Below, piece by piece: positions 1 through 10,197 of a DNA stretch of 64,000 bases. The position numbers were made by a program, and so were the translations under genes. Under the pieces are notes generated by a model. It searched no databases. It saw only the letters and a list, made by a program, of their open reading frames with translations, and had not been told where the DNA came from. This DNA comes from Phytopythium helicoides (lineage: Eukaryota; Oomycota; Peronosporomycetes; Pythiales; Pythiaceae), in the NCBI GenBank assembly GCA_024867545.1, contig JANFNE010000005.1:124001-188000 (forward strand), given 5' to 3'. Numbering within the stretch: the stretch's first letter is position 1; the number at the start of each line of letters is the position of its first letter.

Positions 1-513
1 GTCGCAGTGTTGCGAGTCAGGGTTGACTAGCATTTCGCGGAGCAAATCGCTGGTGGAGCAGCCATCGAATGTCTCATCAAAGCACCGACGCAATGACCCA
101 TCTCCTGCAACAACGCCTGCAGTGGTGAGTCGATCCAAGAAGGAAGTACTGGTCACAGAGACCTTGAGGCGTGTCAAGTGCTGATGGTCCAGCTCCTTGG
201 ATCCATTCATTGGCAGCTACGTTCACCCTATCTTAGCCACCGCCCAATACAAGCAAGCGAATCGAAGAAATCATGAACTTACACCAAGCAGGGATTGCAC
301 ATCGCTCTCCTGAAAAAAATCGCAGATCAATCGCCGCTCGTCCTCCTCGCTCGCCACTCGACGTCGCACACGGAAGCGCAGCAGCTTGAGGCGGTCGCTG
401 AGGTTCCACTGCAGCAGCTTCTGGCGCAGCTCAAAGTCGCTCTTGAGCACCGGAATCGCGTCTGGCAGCAGCTCAAACACTGCCTGCTCCTCTTTGGTCG
501 GCTGCTTGTCCAT
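1..513 (-). CDS. hypothetical protein, N-terminal part (runs off left edge)
   Basis: Two exons on the minus strand. Exon 1 is 283-513 (ATG at 513, 77 codons, beginning MDKQPTKEEQ). The intron is 217-282 (GTAAGT donor, GTAG end, 66 nt, phase 0). Exon 2 stays open from 216 to the window edge. The visible protein is mostly charged and helical, with an arginine-rich patch (RFRVRRRVASEEDERR) followed by an acidic stretch. I do not recognise the family and assign no function. It is transcribed away from the tRNase Z gene, with 279 bp between the two start codons, so the two probably share a divergent promoter. The clean donor and continuous frame support it being real. Confidence 0.6.
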
Positions 514-792
514 TGCTGTTGGTCTTCACTCGACGCTTGCAGAAATGAAGATCACGACTTTGATACATCTCCGAGTTGAAGCGTCGCGTCTTTTGGTGTA
601 TTCCATCTGATAGGATCATGAACTATGGTAGGTAAATATGAGTACGAAATAGATCGATATGATTGGTAGAAAAGAGAAAGTGCTCATGACGAAGAGCTCC
701 ACTGACGAAGGAATGGCGCGGGTCAATGGCCGCAACCTGTCGGTGCGTCGGCGCTTCCTGCCGCGGCTCATGATGCGCGGAGTGATGGTCTA

Positions 793-3700
793 ATGCTGCG
801 TGTCCTGCTGGTGAAGGTCGTGGCTGAGGTGCTGGGCACGGGCAGCGATGGCACAGAGCCCTCGCTCGTGCTGTCGGTGCGGCGCCACGGCGAGTTCAGC
901 GCCGACGTGTCGGTGGTCGCGCGGCTGCTGTTCAACTGCGGCGAAGGCACGCAGCGGCTGTGCGGAGAGAACGGCGTCAAGCTGCGCTCGCTCGACTCGC
1001 TGTTTCTGACGCGGCTGGATGCACTGGTGAGAGATCGCTGTGGGAGTTGTAGCGTGAGGAGTTGTAGCTGACGGGGTCGTGGTCAGGACAGTCGGTGAGC
1101 GGCGTTCCGGGTATCATTTTCTCGCTTGGGTCGCTTGGCGCCCCCAGATTGAGATTGCACGGACCAGTGGGGCTGTCGGGGTTTCTGGGGGCTATCCGAA
1201 GCTTCGTGAGGCGCAAGTACCCGCAGATTGAGTGTGTCCATGTCAAGTCTGAGAGCGCAGCTGAACCGCCACCAGTCCCACAAGATGGCGTTGTGCTACG
1301 TCCTGACTGGAACTCCAGTGGCGTGATTGATGATGATTATGCTCGCGTTGCAGCTGTAGTGCTGGATACGTCAAATGGCAAGGAAGATCGCGTGTGCTCT
1401 TTCTGTGAGAATTGTCCAGACCTTGACAGCAGTCAGAAGGAGCTGAATGCAGCGAAAACCTCGCAAAATCAGAGTAGAGCTGTTGCCGGGCTCAAGACAG
1501 GGCGAGAAGGCGCAAGAAAGGATGACGAGCATGACGAATTCAAAAAGTGGCTGATACTGTTTTACGAGTCGAAGGAACCTGCAAAAGTGCCTTATGTCGA
1601 CGTCATCTTGAACCGGTATCGCGGACGCTACGATGACCTCAAAGACCAGCTAACTGCAAAATATGGCGACATTGACACTTCTTCCGCGAAGGCTGAATCA
1701 AAAGCTGCACTAACAAGGGCTACGTCTGGATCATCAAGTGACAGTAGCAGTGACAGCGACAGCGACAGCGACAACGATAGCGAATGCAACAATTCTACCA
1801 AGGCAGCATATGATGTGAATACTCCTTTAAACCGAGAATGGTTGATCCACTTCTATCAACTGCATCAGCCAGACCGATTGGTTCATATTGACAAGGTGTT
1901 GAAACAATTCCAAGGCCGAGAAGAGACCCTGAAGCGAATGCTTTTGCAAAAGTATTCTGTTTCCACGTCTACTCACCCTCAAGGAAAAACAGCGCAGCCT
2001 GCTCATCATGAAACTTCAGATGAGCCTTCGCAAAAGAAACCAAGACTGGGTGAAGCGGCGCCAATTCTCGATAGTAATACAACAGTCGACGTTCCCACCA
2101 GTTCGGTTTTCGAAGAACCTCGTGCCAGTCAATCTCATAGAACACATCAGCAATGTCCTCAATGCGTATGCTATTCGATATGGTTCAAGCACCACCCAGA
2201 GCCTTACCCAGTTGTCTGGGTGATCGATTGCCAGTCAGTTGAGCAGATTTCCAGTCTTTTGAGTCACTTCCCTTCTAGAAAGGCAGGTTGTACGCACAGA
2301 CCGACGCTAGTTGCTCACTTCACGCCTCGGCACGTGCGCATTGACCCGAGGTAAATTGTGCTATTGATTTGTAGCCTTAGATTCATTATTCTGATATATT
2401 TGTGCTTGGCCAGATATTCGGCATGGATGGAAGAGCTCTCGTCTGATGGTGCTTCAGATAATCCACTTCAGCATCTAGTGTTTGACGCTGATCATTTGCA
2501 AGTTGTGGAAAATGGCGCCTTTAGTTTGTCCTTCCTCTCGTCGGCAAAGGCTGCTGTTCGGCGAGATGCCGTATCAACTTCCGAAACCAAGGATTCGCTA
2601 AGCACAACTCCATCGACAGCACTCTCAAATTTGGCAGTGTTTTTAGACAAGGCAAAAGCACTAGAGCCCCATCAACGGCAGCGGCAAATTGTCTTGCAGT
2701 CTAGCGCGTCGTCTCTCAACAGCAAGGCACACATTGCCCAGAGCAAGCTCCAGTTTTTGGTTGCCAGTCACCGAAAGAATCATTGTGGATTTTTGTACGA
2801 GCACTCTGGGTGGGCGAAGTATTCATATGAGGAGGAAGGTGTAAATACTGTTGACGGAGAAGAAGAGAATAGTTCGAATATTCATCAACAGAAGACAAAG
2901 AGTCCAGCAATTCCAGCAAATTGCCCTCGCTTGATTATTCTCGGCACTGGAAGTGCGGCTCCGTCCAAGCTGCGTGCAAGTAGCAGCATTTACGTTGAGA
3001 TGGATGGCGTGCAAAATTGTCTTGGCGATAGAATCCCTGCTCTGCTTCTGGATTGTGGTGAAGGCACATACGGTCAGCTCTGGCGGCAATTTGGAGATGC
3101 AACATCTGAGCGAATCGCCAGCCTCCGATTGATTTGGATTTCCCACCATCATGCTGATCATCAATGTGGACTTGTGCGAATTCTCTACGAATACTGCCGA
3201 TTCTATGCTGCCGGAGGAGTGGAAGAGAAAACGCGCCGATTGGTTGTCACCGCACCGCAGTCCGTGCTATCATACGTCTCACATTGGCTCCCTGCTTTTC
3301 CAGATGCGAACAACCTCATTGCGATGGTTTCTTGTCGTGACTTCAATGACCGAACTCATCCCTTTCGACAAGAGCTGCTAAGTGATCCAGAGTTTTCGAT
3401 CTCCGACATGCATAGCGTGCCTGTGCGTCACTGCTATGATTCTTACGGTCTCGTGCTGACCTCTCGAGCCGGCAAGAAGCTCGTGTACTCTGGCGATACG
3501 CAGCCATGCGATATCCTCGTTCGAGCAGGTGGGTCGTGTGTTTGTCGGTTCCCAAGAAACCTAGGTTCTAACTACTATCTTACTCTTAGGTATGAACGCG
3601 TCGCTCCTAATCCACGAAGCCACCTTTGACGACGACATGGAGCAGGACGCATGCTCCAAACGCCACAGCACAGTCGGCCAGGCGCTGGAAGTCGCTCGCC

Positions 3701-3870
3701 GCATGAACGCAGCCCACGTGATCCTCACGCACTTCAGCCAGCGGTATCCGTCTCTGCCCCCAAGCGGCTCCGGCGACTCTAGCGGGGCGGTCGCCAACTC
3801 CGCAGGCTCCGGGCTGTCTGTGGACTGCGCGTTCGACGGGTTCTCCTTCCCATTGCTCACGTGGCTTTGA
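793..3870 (+). CDS. ELAC2: long-form tRNase Z (ELAC2-type 3' tRNA processing endonuclease)
   Basis: Zinc endonuclease that removes 3' trailers from precursor tRNAs, in nucleus and/or mitochondria. Exons 793-1026, 1092-2350, 2414-3528 and 3590-3870 give 962 aa, a little longer than the usual 800-900. The N-terminal half has a degenerate metallo-lactamase fold (FNCGEGTQRL). The C-terminal half has LLDCGEGTYGQL, the metal motif HHHADH near residue 740, and the tRNase Z tail with HEATF and LTHFSQRYP. The segment HVRIDPR/YSAWM across intron 2 matches the family. The linker, roughly residues 230-370, carries two copies of an approximately 42-residue module around a Ser/Asp-rich tract, not a normal part of tRNase Z. 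The start is the first ATG of the open frame. All introns are 61-65 nt. Confidence 0.93.
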
Positions 3871-4186
3871 CCCGCATGGCGTTGGCAGCTCCTGCAATGG
3901 GTACACCTCACCGTTGGTGAGTGTGCTTCAACCCCACCTGGCAATGCAAATCACGCGCTCGTTCAGGATCCGTCCTAGTTTTCCTAGTTTACCGCGTCTT
4001 CTCGAGCCAATCGTCGCCTCGAAAACCAGGACCTGTCCTAGATCAGGACCGCTGAATGCGCGACAGCGACATGCTGGTCCACCTGCCGCCGCCGGAAGTA
4101 TAAGTCCAGTGGGTGTTCACTGGCATCGGAGGGCATTGCGGTCGTTGCCCCGCCTGTCTCGGCCGCCTCCGCCTCCGCTCGTCGAC

Positions 4187-5729
4187 ATGGAGCGCCGGTG
4201 GTCGCAGTCGCGTGCGGACGCGTGCGAGTCGCCGCCGCCGATGCTGAGCGCGCTGCAGACGGGCCAGTCGGACATCGCGCCCATCTACAAGTTCGTGCTG
4301 ACGGGCGGCCCGTGCGCGGGCAAGACGACGTCGCTCGACCGGCTGTCGACCTTTTTCCGCGACCGCGGCTTCCGCGTGTACGTGGTGCCCGAGGCGTCCA
4401 CGCTGCTGCAGACCGGCGGCGCCTTCTTCCTCGACCTCAAGGAGAAGGACATCCTCAACTTCCAGTGGCAGATCCTCAAGCTGCAGATGTCGCTAGAGGA
4501 CTCCTTCTACTCGCTCGCGCAGGACACGGGCAAGCCTTGTGTCATCCTGTGCGACCGCGGAGCGATGGACGGATCCGCGTACGTCACGCCGGAGCAGTGG
4601 GAGGACCTCAAGGCCGAGCACGACCTCGACACGGTCACGCTGCGCGACACGTGGGTTCATTGCCGGAATGCTGTGCGCTCTTGATGACAAACTAACCCGG
4701 CGCTGGCTGCAGGCGGTACATTGCCATCTTCCACCTGGTCACGGCCGCTGACGGCGCCGAGAAGTTCTACTCGCTCGAGAACAACGGCATCCGCATCGAG
4801 TCCATTGAGCAAGCGCGTGAGATTGACGCGCGCACCTGCCGCGCCTGGATTGGACACCCCAAGCTCTTCATCTTTGGTACAGCAGTGCCACCAATGCGCG
4901 GCGTAGAATCCGACTCTTATAGTGTTTGCTTGTGTTGTGCAGACAACTCGACCGGATTTGAGGGCAAGATGCAGCGGCTGGTCGACACTGCCGCCACGCT
5001 CTGCGGTATTCCAAACACCGTCAAGGTACCACATGCTTGGATTACGTCGTTGCTGGGATTCATGGCGCTAAAGTGGAACGCTCCACTAGGCGTCGCGCAA
5101 GTATCTGCTGTCGAGCGACCCGATCAACATTCCGTTCCACCACGAGGACTTCGAGGTGGAGAAGGTTTATCTCCACCCCGAAAAAGCGAGTACGTCACGG
5201 AATTCCAGCTTCCATCCGCTTGCATTACACTTTTGCTAATATCTACGTGACTGATTGCAGAGGCGAGCAAGGACTATTCGTTCGTGCGGTGTCGCTCACA
5301 GTATGGCATCCCTGCGTACGGCATGACCACAGTGAGATACCTCCATTCTGGAGAGGCGTAAGTAAATCCCCTTTGCGCATTGCAACCATTGAACGGCTAG
5401 CTAACATCCAATCGTTTAGTGTCCATTTGAAGCGCGTACTTAGCGCCCGTGAGTACTCATACGCTGTGCGCCACCGCAGTGACCCGAGCCGCCACGTGAT
5501 CAAGCAGCAGCGCATGTGCTTTCTTTACAAGAACCAGTCATTCCAGATTCACGTGTATAAGGAGCCAGCTTCGATTGCTGGACTTACCATTCTTCACGTG
5601 CAAGCGTCGGGCGAAGATGAGGATGTCAGCATCCCAGATTTCCTCAAGATTGAGAAGGAGCTCACGACGAATGATGAGTCCTACTCTGCCTACAACGTGT
5701 CGAACAAGTCGAACGACGGTATTCACTAG
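4187..5729 (+). CDS. TTD14-like P-loop NTPase (TRPL translocation defect 14 homologue)
   Basis: Six exons: 4187-4650, 4713-4876, 4943-5025, 5090-5189, 5261-5357 and 5420-5729 (405 aa, total length divisible by 3). The N-terminal half is an AAA/NadR-like nucleotide-binding domain with Walker A GGPCAGKTTS (about residue 42) and CDRGAMDGSAY as the Walker B region. HLVTAADGAEKFYSLENN is typical of the TTD14 family. The C-terminal half is basic/aromatic (REYSYAVRHRSDPSRH) and corresponds to the CYTH-like domain of that family. In flies TTD14 binds GTP and phosphoinositides and acts in ion-channel trafficking; a like role here is inference. The frame stays open upstream to 3914, but the 4187 ATG precedes the conserved region. 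It starts 316 bp after tRNase Z on the same strand and converges on the LRR gene (114 bp gap). Confidence 0.88.
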
Positions 5730-5843
5730 TCATGCATCAATTCTCTCTCGCAGAGTGCTGTATGAATTGCGTGTTGGGAGATAGCTAGTTTTGAATCCGT
5801 CTACTTCGCCTCATATATCCCGATAGAAGAATCCTATGCGGAT

Positions 5844-7113
5844 CTACTTTTTGCCTTTTCCTTTCGCCTTGGGCTTCTTTTCTGCCTCGCGCATCTCAAT
5901 ATACTTTTTATTCTCCGCCTCCATTCGCAACAGGTGAGCAACTTCCTCTTCAGACTTGATGCGAGCGCGTTCCCACTCCTCTTGCTCGCGGATTTCATGA
6001 CGCTTTCGAGCGTTCGCTTCGTGCCACTCAGCATCAGCCTTTTGCTTGGCTATTTTCTCCTACTCTCGGCGATTCAACTCAGCCCGCTCGCGAACACTGA
6101 TTATCGCCCCTACAGCTTGATCTTCCTCAGCAGCGATGCGTTCTTGGTTCCTCTGCAAGTGTTTTGAGATTGAAATCAAGTCGGTTTGTGTGAGAGCATT
6201 GCCACCAATTTCCATTGACACAATACTCGAGTTCTTGGTCAGCGCTTTACACAGTGCGCGACCGCTTTCGTAGCTCATCCCCGTGCAATACAAATTGAGA
6301 GAAGACAGCGATTTCGACACCTCGATTGCAGTTAGAAAAGCCTGGATCGCTCCTAGCGGCGGGGCTGTTGTTGCAGCCGCCCCATTGCCGGACGCAGCTG
6401 CGAGGAGCTGGTTGTCCTTCTGCAGCTGAAACACTGAGTTTGACTCCAATACCAGAGAGGATACCACACTGTTCTCTTGCAACCCTTCACCTAGAGGGCC
6501 AAGTACTTTCGATGTGAGCCCATTGCAAGCTAAGTTGAGGACTCGCAGCGTCTTGTTGGCTGCCACCATTTTCCCGAGCGCCACGGCGATGGCGTCGGTG
6601 AGGGAGTTGGACGCCAAGTCGAGTGATACGACGTTTGTGTTGTCGCGCATGGCTCGGAGCAGCGCACAGCACGCCAGTGGCGAAATACCGCGTACAATCA
6701 GGTGCTTTGGCGCAACATTCTCCTCTACCTGGCGCACGATCGTGCGGATCTTGGGCTCCCTGTCGAGCGCCTGTTGCTCCAGTACGCGTACACTGTGCAC
6801 CGCGTTGAGGAACGTGGCCTTGGTCTTCTCAAGCTCCAGCCGATGCAGGTAGGCCTCATACTCCCGCGTTCCCGCTTCAAACTCATCGTCATATTTGCGC
6901 TGCAGCGCCTGCAGTCGCGCGGCCGAGTCGCCCGCCGGAATGCCATACCGCGAGAACTGCCAGAAGCCCCACGAGCAAACCCAACTCGTCAGTTATGTCA
7001 CCAGCAGCCCAAGCAACACACTCAACACTCGCAAAAACCTCGGATTGCAGGTCCTCTGGCGCGAGCTCCGTGGCGAGTCTCTTGACGGGCGGCGTCACCA
7101 CCTCGGGCGTCAT
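5844..7113 (-). CDS. leucine-rich-repeat protein with coiled-coil tail; in-frame TAG or 54-nt intron
   Basis: Exon 1 is 7027-7113 and exon 2 runs down from 6956. The donor (GTTGAG) is weak; the acceptor GGCAG is good. Exon 2 encodes a coiled N-terminal stretch and RNase-inhibitor-type LRRs (VVSLDLASNSL, LRVLNLACNGL, LSSLNLYCTGM, VSMEIGGNAL). The frame meets TAG at 6060-6062, then stays open for 71 more codons of Lys/Glu-rich helix to the stop at 5844, ending KPKAKGKGKK. Either a 54-nt phase-0 intron at 6060-6113 (GTAGGG...GAGTAG) removes the TAG, or the protein ends at 6060, or the TAG is a mutation, error or readthrough site. The intron reading costs least, though its donor is weak and it is shorter than its neighbours. 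The function is probably protein binding; no enzyme domain is seen. Confidence 0.75.
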
Positions 7114-7275
7114 TGCTCCACGTTGAAGTGTCCGCGTCGGTTCGCGACACCCCCCTTCCAACTTCTAACAGCCACTTCCGTTCGTAACTGACGCGCATCA
7201 ACTTCGCGATGCGAGCGTCAGCCCACTTGAAGATTTCCCAGCCACCAGCCAAGCGAGAAAGTGCGGCCGACGACG

Positions 7276-9897
7276 ATGCTCCCGCCCAGCGCGCAGCTGT
7301 GGGCCGCGGGCCGCCCGCACGCGCAGCTCGCGCTCTTCCACCCGTTTGTGGCGGGGCTGGCGGCCGGCTCGCTGCCCGCCGACGCCTTCCGCGCCTTCCT
7401 GCTGCAGGACGCCTACTACCTCACGGGCTTCGCCAAGGTCGGCTGAGCTCCTGCCTGGGAGATGATGGCGGCGGTGCTCACGTGGATGTCGCAGGCCTAC
7501 GCATTCGCGCTCACCAAGGTGCAGGACGCGCGGCATGTGATGGTGCTCATTGAGATGCTCCGAGGTATCGAGGAAGAGCTGGCCCGCAATCACGCGTCCT
7601 TCCTCGAGGTTGTGGCTCGTTTGCTGCGTGCACGGGCTTGGAGATGAGCTAACGGGACGGCAATTGGTGAGCAGAAGGACGGCACGGACGTGTTTGCGAT
7701 CCAGGAGGACTCATTGGCCGAGGCCACCAAGAACTACGTTGGGTTCTTGCTCGACACGGCTTCGCGACCGGACGCGTCGGCGGCTGAGATTCTGACCGCG
7801 ATGACGCCATGCGCTCGACTCTACGCCTTTCTGGGCACCAAGATTCATGAGGCCCAGGAAGCTGTGCGTAAGGTCAATGGCGGAGAGCTGAAGTCGAACC
7901 CTTTCCAGCTCTGGATTGATTCGTACGCCAGCGAAGGGTTTCAAGCTGCTGCCGACAAGATGGAAATGTTGTTGGATGAGCTGGCAACGGCGGAGAACTC
8001 TGACATCAACGTGCTCGCTACCCTCTACAACCGCGCAATGGATCTCGAGCTTTGCTTCTTTGAAGAGTTCTACGGCTTTCATCATGCTGACGCAGCTCGC
8101 GACAACGCTCGCTCGGTTGTATCCCAAATACCTGCTGGTAGTATGGTGTTACACCGATGTGCGGACGACCTGATGACTATCGAGAACCTATCGACGCTTG
8201 GAGGTACAGTGCTTCATATTAATTGCGCATGTTGCATCGGGGGTGGTGAACGGCAGTTCTAACGAGAAATCAGCGAGGGGCGCCCACTTTGTTGCTTTTG
8301 CAACAAATGGCTGAGAAGTTACCCTTAGCACCTGATCCAGTTAATACTGGCGGAGGGACTGCTGATCCAACCCAACGTTATTGTGTTTGATGTGAAGCTC
8401 AAGCCATGACGATTCTGTCGATAGTTGGCGCGGAGTCCCTGCAAGGGAATCACTCTGCTGCACTTGAACTGCGGATTCAAGGTTTGTATTCATTCAGTGT
8501 CTAGCCGCCATTACTTGCTGCGTGGCCTAGACTTTTTAAACTACCAACAGTGCTAGTGTGGATAGTTACAAAAGAACAGACCTGATGATCATCTTTCTCG
8601 AACCAGGCGACGAGCTGGCTGCGGGACGATTCGACTTCACCGGTTTCGTGAAAGCAAGCATCGAAGGGAACGTTGGCACCGAGTCTGTGGATGGCATTAT
8701 TCCCATGATGATCTCGCAGTCTAGTCATGGTGGGCATCGACTTCCATTGCTGAGCACCTTCCTCATAACTTCAGCGAGTGCCACCAATTGCCCGACCAAC
8801 ATCACGTACGAGACGACTGAGTCAGCTGAAGCCGTCGCGTTTGTGAAGGCGCTCGTTCCTCACCGCGATTTCCAATGGTACGCCGACTCTCATCAAGCCA
8901 TGGTGGCGGCTGTTGGTGGATCATCAAGTCCGGAGATCCCTCCTCGCGTGTTGATCATCGCTGGGTCCGACAGCGGCGGAGGCGCTGGTATCCAGGCAGA
9001 TATGAAGGCTTGCACGAACTTGAAGGCTTTTAGCTCGACTGCGATCACCGCAGTGACGGTCCAAAACACCCTCGGTGTTCACGGAATCTTTGAGATTCCG
9101 ACTGATGTCGTTCGTGAACAAATTGCGTGCGTGATGAGTGACATTGGTGCAGATGTCATCAAGGTGGTGCTATTGGCTCTGCCGCTGTAAAAATTTGTTT
9201 GAGTCAACTGACATCCGGGTGTGCGGCTACGAACAGACGGGAGTGCTTTCCAACGAGGAAATCATCAAGGCGGTGTCGGAGTCGATCCGAGCGTGGAATG
9301 TCCCTGTGGTCGTGGACCCAGTTATGGTGGCTACGAGCGGTGATCTCCTCCTCCAGGATGCAGCTTTGCACGAGCTGGTTCAAAGTCTGTTTCCGCTCGC
9401 AACAATTGTAACGCCAAATATCCCCGAGGCGTCTGCGTTGGTAAGTGCGAATGCTTTCAATTTCTTGATCCACCCTTCTCATTTGCCGTACCTACACCAA
9501 CTAGCTGGGCAGTCGCCCAATCAGCTCCGTTGAGGAAATAAAAGCTGCCGCAAAAGAGTTGGCCAAGTTTGGCCCAGCGTATGTGCTGGTGAAGGGTGGG
9601 CATCTTCCCGGTGACCGGGTTCATGATGTCCTGTACGCTCGTGCCAACGACGAGTTCTTCATCTTTTCGAACGAAAAGTTGGAGACAAACAATACGCATG
9701 GCACGGGGTGCACGCTTGCATCTGCGATCGCAGCAAAGCTGGCGGCGGCCCAGGCTGCGTCGGGCAACTCAGGCACAACCATCGATGTTGTTGCTGCTGT
9801 CAAGTCTGCGATCGAATACCTCCACGGCATCCTGAAGAAGAGCCAGGGATTGGCGATCGGCACAGGCAACTCTCGCCCGATGTTTCACGCCAACTAG
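7276..9897 (+). CDS. fused thiamine-salvage enzyme: TenA (aminopyrimidine aminohydrolase) - HAD-like region - ThiD (HMP/HMP-P kinase)
   Basis: Proposed exons: 7276-7437, 7495-7608, 7675-8203, 8404-8481, 8607-9163, 9237-9440 and 9505-9897 (678 aa). The TenA part (about 1-245) has LLQDAYYLTGFAKAYA, the TenA_C active-site Cys in TPCARLYAFLG, and FQLWIDSYAS. The ThiD part (from about 400) has AGSDSGGGAGIQADM, VVDPVMVATSGD and the anion-hole loop NTHGTGCT. The middle (TILSIVGAESL, GDELAAGRFDFTG, YADSHQAMVAAVGG) weakly resembles the last part of the HAD phosphatase of plant TH2 proteins, but I see neither DxDxT nor a GD motif, so it may be inactive. TenA recovers HMP from degraded thiamine and ThiD phosphorylates it. 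Intron 3 (8204-8403) contains a TPP riboswitch. Exons 4-5 are set by phase and this weak similarity; two separate genes are the alternative. Confidence 0.8.
8204..8403 (+). other. riboswitch-bearing intron of the TenA-HAD-ThiD gene
   Basis: Predicted phase-1 intron, donor GTACAG at 8204, acceptor CTCAAG ending at 8403 (GTGAAG ending at 8397 also fits the phase). At 200 nt it is about three times the usual length here, the extra being the TPP aptamer. If retained, the exon 3 frame adds 19 codons and stops at TAA 8260-8262, six bases before P1. CAGTGCT at 8207-8213, overlapping the donor, can pair with AGCACCTG at 8327-8334 (one bulged C) in the aptamer's P4 region, so TPP binding could expose or hide the splice site. 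Confidence 0.65.
8269..8366 (+). promoter_or_regulatory. TPP riboswitch (THI element) inside an intron
   Basis: Complete thiamine-pyrophosphate aptamer. P1 is ATCAGC (8269-8274) paired with GCTGAT (8361-8366). P2 pairs GGG at 8277-8280 with CCC at 8322-8324. P3 is a perfect 8-bp hairpin, TTTGTTGC/GCAACAAA with a TTTT loop (8288-8307). The conserved core follows in order: CTGAGA (8311), ACCCTT (8321), CCTGAT (8331), the P5 hairpin CCAGT-TAAT-ACTGG (8337-8350) and CGGAGGGA (8351). These are the standard THI-box blocks that bind the pyrimidine and pyrophosphate of TPP. It sits in the intron between the TenA and HAD/ThiD parts of a thiamine-salvage gene, 65 nt after the donor and 37 nt before the likely acceptor. 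Control through splicing, as in fungi and plants, is inferred. Confidence 0.95.
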
Positions 9898-10197
9898 CGT
9901 CGAAAACGTGTGGCCCAAGCCGGTGGCAGCAACAATAGCTGCTGGTCGCCCACATTTACCGCTTTCTCTCTTTCCAAACTGATCAACATGCTGATACCTT
10001 CATTGGTCGTCAAACATTGCGCTTTGTGTCTCCTTCTTCATGATGCCCGAGACAGCTCAAGAACAATCGCGCGGCGTGCGCGGTACCGTTCTTTGGATTG
10101 ATCGGAGCCACCCTGCCAAGGAGCATTGTCCGTTCGTTTTGCTTTAGACCTTCATGACTAGGTTGCTTTTTTCATTACTTTGTGCTGTGGTGTTATC

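Noticed and set aside
3914..4186. Upstream in-frame extension of the TTD14-like gene
   Set aside because: 91 codons of Pro/Arg-rich sequence with no family match; the ATG at 4187 leads directly into the conserved domain.
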